64,000 nucleotides of DNA from Cristatella mucedo (GCA_009760855.2 WPIO01000002.1:12184501-12248500); one strand, 5' to 3'; shown: positions 35,884 through 49,777, counted from the stretch's first letter. Program-made: numbers and translations. The notes: a model not told the origin generated them from the sequence alone.

Positions 35884-36064
35884 TAAGTAGTAATTGTAGT
35901 AGTATTAGTAGTAGTTGTAGTTGTAGTAGTAGCAGTAGCAGTAGCAGCAGCAGTAGCAGCATCAGCAGTAGCAGTAGCAGTGGCAGTGGCAGTGGCAGTG
36001 GCAGTAGCAGTAGCAGTAGTAGTAGCAGTAGTAGTAGCAGTAGTAGTAGCAGTAGCAGAAGCAG
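35884..36064. repeat. (GTA/GCA/GTG)n trinucleotide array
   Basis: About 180 bp of trinucleotides, mainly GTA and GCA with some GTG, on the plus strand directly after a LINE 3' end. It reads as poly-Thr/Ala or poly-Leu/Pro in artefactual minus-strand frames. Confidence 0.93.
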
Positions 36065-36065
36065 T

Positions 36066-36690
36066 GGGCACTTGGCTGGCAGAAATCTTTCTGAAATTGA
36101 ATGAGGATAAAACAAACGGACTACTTTTAGATAAACCATGTATTTTTTGAAAACTTTAGAGCGACACTCTTTGAATTGGCTCAAAAAAAGATTTGTGTAA
36201 TAAGCTGTACACCAAAATTATTTGTTATAAAACTAGCAAATCAGCTGTACGGTCAAGTCTGCCTGCTGCAGCTGCCTTGCATCTTGCAACTTTGAGCTTA
36301 TTTAGATAACGGCACCACAGCTAAGCCAGTCCATGCGCTCGTGCCAGTCTGAGAACAGGTGTGTAACTTATTACGTGATACGTCTTCCTGCTTGTGCAAA
36401 GGAAATCTCACAGTTGGAAGAAAAATAGGCAGCTAACTTTGTCTGTGGTAAACTCGCAACTGCCATTATACATCCTTACTTATAAATTTGCACTGACTGA
36501 GAATAAAAAAATCCTATTGATTCCAGGATTCTATCTCTCGCTTCTATCATTTTTTCGCTACGGCCTACCCATGTTACCTAATTTCACATCATTTCTCCCG
36601 CTTGTCTAACTCTTGTCGATTACATGTACCTTAATGAACTTCAAATCTCTTGGAGACCTTTTTTGAATTTTCTATGCTGTCAAAGCCAAG
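36066..36690 (+). mobile_element. Old L2-A-related RT C-terminal remnant
   Basis: It starts with the codons equivalent to MAANFLKLNDDKTN. The homologous order continues with landmarks at about 36270 (SACFQL), 36455 (CRERRSC/NCHITP-equivalent) and 36640 (NLKSFGD-equivalent). The frame is heavily broken. Confidence 0.65.
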
Positions 36691-38701
<2,011 letters not shown>

Positions 38702-39035
38702 GTAATGTAACAACATGTATCTCTGTCGGTAACTCCAGTCAAGAGTTCCTTAGTCTAGTACCTGAAAAGTCAATGCTTTCACAGTTATCAGTCTTCAAGC
38801 GTAAGATAATAATAGCTGATTTATTGTCAATAGCAGACTTGAGGGTGGCACAAAGGTGATGAAATTAGTGCTGCAGTCCAGCTAGGTATTAATGAGCAAA
38901 GCGGTTGTGCGCCTTGGTAAGCATAAGAACTTGACTCGTTATCCGTCAATCTACCTGAAGCCGTCGAAGCACCGTCAGCAAAGGAGACATTTGCCAGTTC
39001 GTTTCTTCAACAGCTTTCTGCTGCGGTAGAAGACG
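38702..39035 (-). mobile_element. L2-B remnant with internal deletion
   Basis: The tail and 3'-terminal block (38705-38744) is joined directly to the C-terminal coding segment, beginning with GAGTTCC at 38744. About 250 bp of 3' UTR are absent. Homology continues to about 39035. Confidence 0.72.
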
Positions 39036-41924
39036 AAGACAGTTGCATGCAACAGATGAAAACATGAATTATCGTGCACAACTTTTCCACCTATATGCTA
39101 TTACGATTCGGTCTAACGAACGTAAAGTTTCATTATGTTTATTCAGAGCATTTTTGGAGATTTCGATGTATCCTAAGCTTAAGCTACGAGCTTAGGTAGC
39201 TTGAAGGTTTCAGTAGGCTTGATTTCCACAGCATACGAACAGGCTGCATCAACTGGAGTAATTGCTCAATGCTATATGTTTAATTGATACACAAAACCCG
39301 GATTGCATGTTAGACTGGCGGCGCTATATAAATGTGTTCTAGAAAATGTACTGGTCAAAGTTATGGCAGATTTTAAGAGCTACGTATCCATTTAACCGCA
39401 TACAATATATACGTTGAAAGCATCCCAAGCTGAGCTGTAGTTAAACCAAGGATTACCTGTGCATAACTCACGCCAGTGCTTTATTCTCAAGGACTCTAGC
39501 CGAGTGTCTTCTGGAGAGAAAGAGAGAATTTTGGGAAGAGCCGTGTATAAGCATATTTGATTAACATTGCCATTATCAGTCACAGCTTCAACTTGGGATT
39601 CTCTGCTGCACACTGGCGACCTAGTTAATTAAGTAGTGCTTGCAATTATCTGCCCAGGTGAGATACTACGGTTCACAGGCAACATTGAGGCGAACTCTGG
39701 TTATACGATTTGATAGATTGGAGAGGTTCACCAAGATATACCCTCAGTACTTTGTGTTGAACGCTGTAGATGCTTCCGAATGGACGGTATTCATTCGATT
39801 AGGCTGTCTGACGCCAGTGTAAGTGCCTGCATTGTTTCCGTTAGCTCTTCACTCGACCTCATCTTCAAAGGACTGTCAGCATTTGCACAAGCAGGATTTT
39901 TCTATTTAATTCTCCTGAGAGTGAGAAGAAACGTTAGACGTGTCTGTCTGCATGCTTAAAATTTAGTTTTTACCCTTTTAAATTGCAGAGGTCCGCCCAT
40001 ATTGACGTTTCTATTTCAATTTCGTTGCACTCGCACTTGCGCCCTGTGGGTTCTCAACGATGACACGAACTTTGATCGGGTCTTATAATACGACAAGCAC
40101 ACACTCTAACGCTGGAAGTGACTTTTAGCCATTAGCATAGGCTCTTTCAAATAAACTGGCAACCTTAACTGAATGGATATAGTTACAAGATACAGCAAAT
40201 AGCAATATTCTTCTCTGAACCGATAATGAATATTCGTATTCCCATTCCTTAAATGCAGGATTAGAATATGATCTTGAATTACTCATGACCAATTTTTCAT
40301 TACAGATCTTTATTTTCTATGCAAATAAACGTAGTAATTAGTTCAGTTTTCCGCTCCTCGAATTGCGCCATCGTGCGCTCATTAGAGCATCTTAATATCG
40401 CTCACCGTTCCAATGGTTCTGTCTACGGTTTGACGCATCGTATCCCTGGGGCTTCACTGGAAAATAATCTGTAACCATCGTTCCCGCTCAAAGATGTATA
40501 GGCACATAGACAGCTACAATAATGAAATCGTTGATGAATATTCGCCTGCCACCAAAGAGAAAATGTGTAGCATTTCGCTGTACTTATTAGCATGGTTAGC
40601 TTAGCTCACAAAGTGTCTTTAGGAGCTAATTGCAAAGCACTCATTGCTTACTAATAGCATTAATAATACTATTAAATTTAAATAGCATACCAGTAAGTTT
40701 AGTGGTAATCAGGAACTTGTCAATACACATAAGAGCACAGAGGACAAATCACAAGGTTTCAGCAAACGTTATAAGAAACGAGAGCTAGATCTGCGTGAAG
40801 ATGAACGACAGACATGACTGTCTTATGAGTAACATTAAGAGCCGGTAATCCTCACCTATCTAGCACCAGTAGAGCGGCTCTAGTTTTTTCTAAGACCTCT
40901 ATGTTCATTCTCGATTGGTTTACCACTGCTACTTTTCTCTAGATCTTCTTTGGTAGGTTTTCAGCGAGCACTACACCAATGAAGCCTCGTGCCATCAATT
41001 TCCTAAACTGTATTCCTTTCTTTGCGGAATCTTCCTATCTGCATCCCCTTTGTTTAAACTTCTACTTCCAACAATTTTTAAAAATTAACTGAACTCTAAA
41101 ATTGTGCTCTCAAGACAGGACGGGAGGCGAGTACATCGCAAAAGTAATCCGCTATTTTTGTTGAAGAATTTTAAAATCCCCGGCCAATACGACCTCGATC
41201 TACTAGTCAATAAGTATATGGTACGAACATGCAATTATTAGTATATGCCCACTAATCAAAAAAATAACGATGTCTCGTTTAATTCTTTAACATTGACATG
41301 CAAGAATCCTAATAAAGAGGAAAATAATCCGCGTCGCATGGACGGTATTCGATAAACTCGAGTGCATACGAACTGCAGTTGTTGAGGTCCTCTACATAGT
41401 GGCTAAGGAGCACAAAATTTGTTCCGTTAGTCATGAAAACTCTAGCCCTATGCCTCGGCTTCTCAAGTTCTAAGAAATAACATGCAGTTATCTTTAAAGT
41501 TCAAGTGCACGCACGAATTGACATGAAAGAGTATGCAATTTATTCGGCTCATTCAGTTTTTTTTAAATTGAGACCCTTCGTATCAATCTAGACTAGCATT
41601 CGCCCAGCGATCGCTACTTCAGCCTAATATTGGGCGGCTTTTCTGCAGTTTCACCCCTAAACACAGTGTGGCCAGAAGCCAGATGGCTCTAAGTTGTGCC
41701 ACATCTCTAACTTTTTTAAACGCTTTAACTGCTTTCTCGGATACGCCGTTCTTGCCTGCTCGTAGGCTAGCAGGCTAATTAACTTTGGCTGTGGCTGGCT
41801 TACTCGTCGCTTTTGACCTTCCCCTTGCATCTCCAGCTCGTAGTCATTAACTGGAGTTTTGCTAATGTATTCTAGCCAAAGTATCTTCTCACGGCTTGAA
41901 ATATGAATACCGACTGCAAGTTTA
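39036..41924. other. Unassigned 2.9-kb AT-rich stretch
   Basis: No frame above about 73 codons, no RNA gene and no repeat family recognised. This is the longest such stretch between 31 and 64 kb. Confidence 0.5.
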
Positions 41925-43130
41925 CTACGACCTTCTCAGGAATGCAGACTTGGGTAAAGTCTCTCGGCCTGTTATGCTTGATCTACCTGCAGCATTCGAT
42001 ACCATGATCATAAAGTCCTTCTTGAGCGTCTGGCATCTCGCTTGGGCATCGGAGCCCTCAATGGTTGAGGTTCTTATCTCATTGGGAGACTCCTCAGTAT
42101 TGATTTGAACGAAGAAAGATCATCCGATGTACTACTTAAGTATGGGGTATCTCAGGGCTCTGTGCTTGGTCTGCTTCTTTTCACAGTCTATACCCTCCAT
42201 CTTGCCGATGTGATCACCAAGCATAATCTAGGCTGTCACTTCTGTGCAGATTATACTCAGTTGTAACTTTGCTTAGATCCCTCTCAATCCTCGAGAACGT
42301 CAAATTCTATACATACCCTGGCTGCACGTATTAACGACATCGATACATGGATGGCAGTAAACTTTCTTACATTTAATGACGACAAAACCATCCCACTAGT
42401 TATGAGCAAACCAAGTGTGATTCAGAAATTGGAAAACCTAATGCTCAAAATTGGCACTGCCAGCATATCTCCTTTCGAATCTCTACGTAATATCCCTGTT
42501 TCAAAGCGACCTTTCATCAGACGACCACATCTGCTCCACAGTCAAGTCTGCCTGCTTTCAGCTACTTAACATTGCTAAAAATTCTGGCTTTCTTAGGCAG
42601 GGATACTATATCCAAATCAGTTCATGCATTTGTGACATCTCGTCTCGCCATCTTTAAATCGCTGCTTGCTGGCGTGTGCAATCAGGCACTTATAGTTGGT
42701 GCAATACTCTGCATCTAAGCTTGTCTGTCGTGCGAGTCTCAGTTGCCACGTCACACCACTTCTCGCCGACCTACACTGGCTGTCAAGCAGCGTATCAACT
42801 TCAAGATTCTGTAGCTTACTTTTAGGTCCCCCTCATTCCTTAGCTCCAGCCTACCTATCCGATTTGCTCTCCCATCAGGGGAGGAATCGTAGAACCCACT
42901 GTTCTGACTTAAAACGTTTAGCTACACCTCTTAGGAACCTCAAAACCGTTGGAGGCCGACCCTTTAGTCCAATGCTCCCCAAAGCCTGGAACTCACTGCT
43001 GATGCTAGTCACAATGACCCTGAAAGGACAACATTAAAAAAGAAGCTAAAATGCACTTGTTTATCACAGCATTTGATAGGTCTTCGTGGTTTTCCTTGGT
43101 GTGCATATGCCAGCTTACATTACGTGTTTT
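41925..43130 (+). mobile_element. Old L2-A-related LINE copy, RT to C-terminus
   Basis: The plus strand follows the L2-A protein from YNDLLRNAD through motif A (frame reads MLDLPAAFDTM at about 41970-42005). A motif B-equivalent lies near 42140. A YADD-equivalent near 42245 is damaged (CADYTQL, with the first motif C aspartate retained and the second replaced by tyrosine). The C-terminal domain ends at an FITAFDRSS-like segment near 43080. Stops and shifts are frequent. The 3' hairpin and tail are not found. Confidence 0.8.
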
Positions 43131-43481
43131 CATTTAATTGATGATATTCCCCTGATCGTTGTACGAGTGGGCTATGACACTCGAAGTGGTATGCGGTCGG
43201 GACATGCTATTGGTGATCCTTGTGACGAGGGAGTCACGGTGGGGGGGACTCCGGTAGGCGAGAGGGGCGAAGAGAGTCGTGTCTCGCCCTGCTCTGTGAG
43301 TGGTGAAATAAACCGGCGGTGGTGCTCGTCGGCTAGCGTTCTGTGCTATTCGCGACGATAACTCAGCTACACATTATGCATGCTGCTTGCGGATGTTCTA
43401 GTATTCATTTTTGTAATGCTTTCTAAACAGCATCTGTAAATTTCCGATTTTAAAAATTTAGATGTTGGGCTGATAAAGTTG
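43131..43481. other. GC-rich segment, possible solo LTR
   Basis: The interval about 43161-43374 begins TGTACGAG, ends near CTACACA and has AATAAA at 43309-43314. It is GC-rich with a run of seven G at 43245-43251. This is compatible with a solo retroviral-type LTR of about 215 bp, but no second copy or coding region exists in the window to confirm it. Confidence 0.25.
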
Positions 43482-43560
43482 CACTGGGGCAGCTCTCAGG
43501 TTAGCAGCGATGCGAGCCCTTGCCTTAGTTGGTTCGATTCGAGCACCCGGCCCCTGATCT
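43482..43560 (+). repeat. tRNA-like fragment
   Basis: GCAGCTCTCAGGTTAGCAG (43489-43507) resembles an A box region and GGTTCGATTCGAGC (43530-43543) a B box. GGGGC and GCCCC at the ends could pair. The T-arm pairs poorly, so this is more likely a SINE head than a functional tRNA. Confidence 0.4.
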
Positions 43561-43674
43561 CCCACGTGTTTTAACCGCACTGCAGTGCTGCATCGCACAG
43601 TCCAATGGTAGAGGACCGGGGGACGAACATATGTTCTGATGCAAAGTGACCACATTAATACAGGTGAAGCCCAA

Positions 43675-43799
43675 AGTTAAAGCTACCCTTCGGGAAAGAT
43701 GGATACCCTTGTAGAGCTTGGAAGCCAGCTTTAATTGTGTTGCGTGAAAGAAAGGAGCAGGTCACTCGTTCCTGGCAACGACTCGATATCTTTAAATGA
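43675..43799 (-). repeat. SINE type 2 tail, minus strand
   Basis: The minus strand has GCTGGCTTCCAAGCTCTACA and TTTCCCGAAGGGTA, matching the SINE at 35.4 kb. A degenerate B box (ATATCGAGTCG) lies near 43782-43792. It lies head to head with the next SINE. Confidence 0.6.
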
Positions 43800-43966
43800 T
43801 GTGAGCCATAGCGAATAGATAAGGTACTCGCTCTTCACAAACCAGGTCGTGGGTTTGAGTCTTGTAATGGGCGATCCTTTACTGCTAACTGCACAAGGTA
43901 GTGGTGGTGATAGCCGTTGTGGCTCTTCTGTCGGTACATAAATGAGGCTGCTGAATCAGCTAACCT
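43800..43966 (+). repeat. tRNA-derived SINE, type 1
   Basis: A-box-like ATAGCGAATAGATAAGG at 43808-43824, B-box-like GGGTTTGAGTC at 43851-43861, then the shared body (GGGCGATCCTTTA, GTGGTGGTGATAGCCGT, GGCTCTTCTGTCGGTA) and a GAGGCTGCTGAATCAGCTAA end. Layout and order match the copy at 29.4 kb. Confidence 0.8.
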
Positions 43967-44399
43967 TAAACTTAAAACTCTTCCTTGACTGAAGATTTGA
44001 TACTGTGATGACTGAAGTGATTGTTCACCTTTTGCCTCTTACTGCTGCAGTGGATGATACGACCTTGATGATTTGCTTCGATTCTCCACCTGGCCAAACT
44101 GCTGAAGCTGCGGACCGGTGCTTTTATGATCCTCACACTACTCTAACAATGTGCGATCGGGCTATTATTGTGCTTACATGTCTAGTCGTGAGCTACTTGA
44201 CAGTCCCAGATACCTGCTCGTTGAGGAACGTTGTTTAGGCAGTATTTTTCCGTTGCATGCACAACGCATGATTAGCAAATCGTGAGGTCCGTGCCACTAA
44301 GTAAAATTGCAAGATTTAAATTACATTTTTTTCACTTGCTTCTGTCGTGTTGTTTATCAATTGATATATGCACGGACATAAGATTGATCGCCGCAAGAA
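43967..44399. other. Unassigned sequence
   Basis: A 77-codon frame at 44005-44238 shows no known motif. Confidence 0.35.
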
Positions 44400-44426
44400 A
44401 CCTCTCTTTCTCTCTCTTTCTCTCTC

Positions 44427-44513
<87 letters not shown>

Positions 44514-44526
44514 CTCACCCTCCACA

Positions 44527-44577
<51 letters not shown>

Positions 44578-44588
44578 CTCTCTCTCGC
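44400..44588. repeat. Long (CT)n microsatellite
   Basis: About 190 bp of CT on the plus strand, pure in the middle and interrupted by TTT and other bases in the last 70 bp. CT-rich sequence recurs at 44680-44703. Confidence 0.97.
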
Positions 44589-44789
44589 TCTGCCCTTGCC
44601 TCGTCGCACGCTGTTTCAGTTTCTTTTTTTTCTTCGCTTCTTTCTCCTTCATTCTCTGCTGTATCCCACCTCCCAGTATTTCTCTCTTTCCCTCTCTCTC
44701 TCGCAACTGTTTATTCTTTCTTACAAATTGCATGATATAATGTAAGTGCCTCTCAAACACATCTAAAGTTGGGCCTATTATTTGACATC

Positions 44790-44962
44790 ATAATAGTAAT
44801 ACACTTGATAAAGCGCCCTCAGAGAACTCAATCTCTTTCTAGGCGCTTTACATTTGCTGCAAAGGAAACGAGATCGAATTGTGAGTGGTATCAAGCTTGA
44901 TCAATGACATGAATAACGTGGTTAGGGGTGACATGCACAGGGTCAGCATGCAAGTGTGGTTA
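44790..44962 (-). mobile_element. 173-bp L2-A 3' end with target-site duplication
   Basis: It has a degenerate ATT-type tail, the perfect AAAGCGCC/GGCGCTTT stem and part of the 3' UTR, truncated after the GTGTGGTTA motif. GACATC at 44784-44789 and 44963-44968 flanks it exactly as a 6-bp target duplication. Confidence 0.9.
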
Positions 44963-44968
44963 GACATC

Positions 44969-45440
44969 CTCCCCTTTCAGCACATGCGAAAGTCCAAGAA
45001 AGATATTCAGTTATCGTAAGGTGTTATTGACAGTTTTGTTATTACTCACTATTTTCAATGAGGTTACAATTATGAATATCGTATCCCCACGCTGTATGAC
45101 GCCGAGGAAGACTGAAGTTGCTTATTTCATACTTTCGGCGTTACAGGGACTAATCTTGTGAGTTTTTACGAGCTAAAGAACTCTTTCCTATTTCGGGCAG
45201 TGAAATACATATATATATATATATATATATTGCAATCTGCGGTTCCGCGATGGGCTTTCAATTTGACGAGTGCAATCCACCGGTTTTGGGGCACCTTCAT
45301 ATCAATCAACAGCGAGCGTATCGGAATGATCGTGTTGTGTTTATTTTTTCAGTCAGCATGGCGTAGAAGCAAATGAATTCCGCCTGCTTCGGTTTACAAT
45401 AATTTGGTAATTCGCCAGGTGAAGTCCCTCCGCAAATTCT
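44969..45440. other. Unassigned sequence with a short (AT)n run
   Basis: (AT)n at 45209-45229. Nothing else recognised. Confidence 0.45.
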
Positions 45441-46288
45441 GCTGGATCTCTCAGCATTTTTTATATCATTAATCACAAACATTTTGAGCGCCTGTCGTCT
45501 CGCCTAGGCATTATAGACAGGCGCAGTAAAACAGTGGTCAACGTGTAATCTCGGTAAGGGAATTTAAAAAATGAATGCCAACGGAAGAATATCATCCAGT
45601 GAGCCTTCGAAGCGTTTAATTTTTTAGGGATCCGTTAAGGGTCCACTCTTTTACCCCTTACACTTTGGCCAATCTAACAGACAAAAAAATATGGACTTTT
45701 ATTTTTTGAAGACGTCGAGCAGTTTCTCTTGCACTTTGATCTTTCCCTGCTGTCTGGCATCCCAAACACTCTCCGGTCACTCACAGAACGTATTGCTGAA
45801 ATTCGCACTTGATTGACAGATAACTTTCTGAAATCCAATGACGATAAAACCAACTTACTAGTTATGGACAAACCGACTATTACCTAGAAACTGGGAAGTT
45901 TGACTTTCCTAATAGGCTCGATCACATTCATTTCTGCAACGACTCCCGTTCCAAAATTATTTGTCGCCAGACTTGCACATCAGCTCGACTGTTAGTCTGC
46001 CTACTTCACCCACCTAGCAGGCAATATACAGCTTCAAGCTTGCTTAGATAATGAGAGCATTTCCAAGCTGATTCGTGATTTTGTACCATTCTTAGGAAAT
46101 GTCTGCAACTCACTGCATAATAGGTTTTCCTGCTTGTGCAGTAAGACGCACACAATTGGAAGCAAACTTGGCAGGTACCCTTGTCCACTTCGCAACTGCT
46201 ATATTACATCCTTTCTCACAAGTTTGCACTGGCTCCCTATCAAGCAGCTCCCTATCGACTTCAGGATTCTATTTATCTCTCATCTTTA
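45441..46288 (+). mobile_element. Old L2-A-related copy interrupted by a young L2-A
   Basis: It begins with codons equivalent to [13 protein letters not shown] (45441-45477) and keeps L2-A order through a LMDKPT-type segment (45860), the SRL/CNSL region (46095) and a HWLPIKQ/DFRIL segment (46226-46272). It ends at CATCTTTA, where the tail of the opposite-strand L2-A begins. The matching continuation is not recognised beyond 47213. Confidence 0.68.
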
Positions 46289-47213
46289 ATAATAATAATA
46301 ATAATAATGCACTTGATAAAGCGCCCTCAAAGAACTCAATCTCTTTCTAGGCGCTTTACATTTGCTGCAAAGGAAAATGCAATTGAATGGTAAGTAAAAT
46401 CATGCTTTAAAGACAAACAAAATGAATAATATGTTTAGGGGTGACATGAACAGGGTCAGCATGCAAATTTGGTTAGTGGTAGCATGCACAGTGTCAGCAC
46501 GCATAAGCACATCAAGGACGAATCACAGGGACCCACTAAATGCTGTCCTAAATAGGTGTGTTTTTAAGTTTTTTTTAAATGTGGTCAAGTCAGGGGATGT
46601 TCTGACGCAAGTCAGGAGGGAGTTCCAGGCTTTGGGAGCATATGAACTAAATGCACGGTCTCCAAAGGATTTAAGGTTTGTACGAGGTATTTCTAGACTG
46701 TTGGATTCCGAAAAGCGGGTGGTACGATGCTTAGCCTGACGGGGTAGTATATCTGACAGATAGGCTGGAGCCATAGAATGAAGGGACATAAAAGTGAGCG
46801 ACAAAACCTTGAAGTCAATCCGTTGCTTGACTGGTAGCCAGTGCAGGTCGGCGAGAAGTGGTGTGATGTTGTAACTGCGACGCTCACGACAGACAAGCCT
46901 AGCTGTGGAGTTTTGCACCAGCTGCAATCGCCTGATCGCACATGCTGGTAGGCCAGTAAGCAGTGAGTTGCAGAATTCGAGACGGGATGTCACGAATGCA
47001 TGGACCAACTTGGACGTGGTATCCTTATCTAAACAAGCCCGAATTTTAGCAATGTTATGTAGCTGAAAGTAGGAAGACTTGACTGTGGAGCTGATGTGGT
47101 CTTCTAACTAGAGGTCATTTTGGAACATGACACCTAGATTTCGAGCTGATTCAACAGGAGATATGCTGGCAGAGTCAATTTTGAGCGTCAGCCTTTCCAA
47201 TTTCTGAATCACT
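46289..47213 (-). mobile_element. Young L2-A copy, 5'-truncated
   Basis: It has an (ATT)n tail at 46289-46308, a perfect 8-bp stem, a full 3' UTR and an intact C-terminal coding frame. It is truncated just before the codons for MGKPSVIQ at 47213, and sits at the end of an older relative. Confidence 0.9.
46523..47008 (-). pseudogene. L2-A C-terminal domain, 161 codons open
   Basis: This is the C-terminal domain that follows the RT palm in L2-type LINEs; its role in copying is not defined by motifs seen here. It reads SRLEFCNSLLTGLPACAIRR, DLHWLPVKQRIDFKVL and an FRTAFSGSL end, with no internal stop. A further upstream piece (47009-47213) is in another frame because of a stop in the segment equivalent to LSLDDHISS (TAG near 47108). 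The RT catalytic motifs are lost to truncation. Confidence 0.85.
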
Positions 47214-48659
47214 AACTAGGCCGCAAACACAGCACTCGCAACGGTGCTAGTCTCAGCTGACTCGCAAAAAATACCACCGAAGTTCTGAGCCCTACAATCA
47301 CGGCAAACATCTTGACAATACAGCACCAATGCACGCAGTATGGCGATAGTAACGGAACAGTGTAGAAGCGAAGACCTCTGTCACCTAATATATATTGTCC
47401 GTATCCGCAGCATTACTTCATTTGACTGCGACAGAGTATTGCAGGTATTCACCAGCGGCCATCACGTGTAACAATCCTCGAACGGCCTAGTGGCCTAGAG
47501 CAAACTCAGCTCAAATGGCCATTCCAACTCCAGGACCACTATTGACAGCCCATTACACGGCTTCGGCTTATATGCAGACTTGGCCATAGACTATCACATA
47601 ATCGGTTGCGAGCTATTATAATTCAGGAACCGCAAATAATTAAATCAATCACTATTTTGCTTCTTAAGCACGCTGCCGTTTCACCGTTGATTTGTGTCCA
47701 CCAATCAGATTCATGTAATGAGAATTATTTTTTAATCTTATAAGATGGCGCTGTTGCCAATGAAGTTTGCGGGTCTCTAACTAAATGAAGTGCTCCCAAC
47801 AAGAACGTCTGAAAACACGAGGGTTCATAGACGCAACGAAGCGCAGCTAGATACCGTGATGGCTTCTTGTGATTAGGGTAAATATAAGGCAGCTAAAAAC
47901 TACGGTGCGAAGAATCCGGGTGAAAGCCTTCCGCGAATATTTGAGTACGAGTGACGTCACACGAGGGGGTGAATCCACACGTAAACTTTCAATTAGACGG
48001 TTATGGTAGGTGTCTTGTATCATCCGCAGCCGAGGACGGCCTTTATTAAAGGAGGGGGTAGTTACTTTTGTGCATGCTAAGTCTTTAAGATCTCATCGGT
48101 GCTTTAGATTACTAGCATTGCGTCGATATTAAATCGGTACACCTAAGGTAAACGCAACCAGTAACCTCTATGCTCGTTTAATGTGGAGTATGTATCTTGC
48201 TCCAACCGGTCGCATTGATATACCTTGGGTGTTTGTTGATCACCTGAATATTTTATCGCCATGCAGAAACAGTCGGAGATTGCAATTATCTTAAGCATTT
48301 TTGAAAATCGTAGCTAATGAGTGGTTTAGCGAGCCGGTCATTTCCCTCAGGGCTTCGCATCCGGCTGTTCACTCTTAGCCGTATTGAAGTACAGGCACGT
48401 CATATCGGGCAGATAACGAACGACTGCCTAGATATTGTTCGTGATTCCTGAGTTTTAACGACTATGATCTGGTTATGTCAGGATCCGTAGTTAGGCGGCA
48501 GAAAAGGCTAACTCATGTAGCATTTGGGCAGTTTTACTTAATGTTGCAAAGTGAGCGGTGAGCTACGGCTTATACCGGACACCTGTAGGCGTCCGTAGCT
48601 GTGGCATAGACTGTTTCACTCTGAGGGCTGTGACTTATAGTAGTTATAACGTATGGGTG

Positions 48660-48660
<1 letters not shown>
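47214..48660. other. Unassigned sequence
   Basis: No reading frame, repeat family or RNA gene recognised over 1.4 kb. Confidence 0.5.
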
Positions 48661-48757
<97 letters not shown>

Positions 48758-48843
48758 TTATCTATCTATCGATTTATCTATCTATCTATCGATTTATCTA
48801 TCTATCTATCGATTTATCTATCTATCTATCTGTCTATCTATAA
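48661..48843. repeat. Compound (CT)n-(ATCT)n microsatellite
   Basis: About 95 bp of pure CT followed by about 85 bp of ATCT tetranucleotides, with a recurring CGATTTATCTATCTATCTAT higher-order unit near 48769-48815. Confidence 0.97.
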
Positions 48844-49658
48844 AACTATTTTTCTCTTGTTTTCCTGTTGTGCTACAGTCAGAATACTTACTTGTAACGA
48901 GGTAGCGTGTGCGGCTGACTCGTCGATGACCGTAATGCGAGCTTCGTTGGTATTCGTTCGCACCACTGCACGCGACATTTCTGCAAAGAAATCCGCAGCA
49001 GCGCGCACATAATGTTTGGCATCGGAAGCGTTATTTGCTTTAAACTTAGCTTAAATTAATTTAATTAAATTATTTAAATGGAACGGAAATCAATGCAGCA
49101 CGATTACCGATACCCTCATTTTGGCTCATTTTGCGATGTGGCCGCAGAACCTCGACCCTGAGTCAGCGAGTAGACAAAAAGCTGGAAAAACGGCAGTGAG
49201 CCAAAAAGAAAAAGGAAAAATCTACCTGATGCTTTTACTCGGGCGAGATTAATGAATGCTTGCATCACCAAACTGGACTTGATTACCATCTACAATTCTC
49301 GGCATGCTGTTCATACAAGCCTGGGTTCGGAGCGTCGGATTAGCCAGATTTTGTCGGGAGCTAGCTGGACAGCCTATGCGTATTAAGCAATCCATTGGCT
49401 CGGAAATGAACTCAAGTTTCTTTTAGGACAGAATTACCAATTTCAAATGCCTAACTGAAACCATGAAAACCATGACGAGCGAAATTTCTAAGCCTAGATC
49501 TTAATTAAGAAGCATCCGTCGCCCCGACCGACACCATCTTGTGCTAGCTGTCCCACCAGTACATACATAGGACCGTGTGTTCGCGGGTCCCAGCGCATGC
49601 ATCTTGAAACGTATGTGTGCAACAGCCTGATTACGACAGCCGAAAAATATTAAATCTG
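48844..49658. other. Unassigned sequence
   Basis: Nothing recognised. Confidence 0.45.
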
Positions 49659-49777
49659 TTGGCTACCGAACGCGTACCGAAATCCGCTTAGGCTGTGAAT
49701 GCACTATACAAAACTCCCATGCATAACACCAACATAGTCTTAGCGGCTTTGCGGAGTTACAGACGATATACATTTTA
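49659..49777 (+). mobile_element. L2-B 3'-terminal fragment
   Basis: The plus strand starts at GGCTACCGAACGCG and runs through CTTAGGCTGTGAATGC to GGAGTTACAGACG, with a decayed tail at 49770-49777. Only the last about 115 bp of the element were inserted or remain. Confidence 0.83.

Noticed and set aside
35781-36184. Minus-strand frames with long Thr-Ala or Leu runs
   Set aside because: Artefacts of the trinucleotide array at 35884-36064.
43482-43560. Functional tRNA gene
   Set aside because: A and B boxes and a short acceptor-like pairing exist, but the T-arm and anticodon stem do not pair properly. SINEs of tRNA origin are common nearby.
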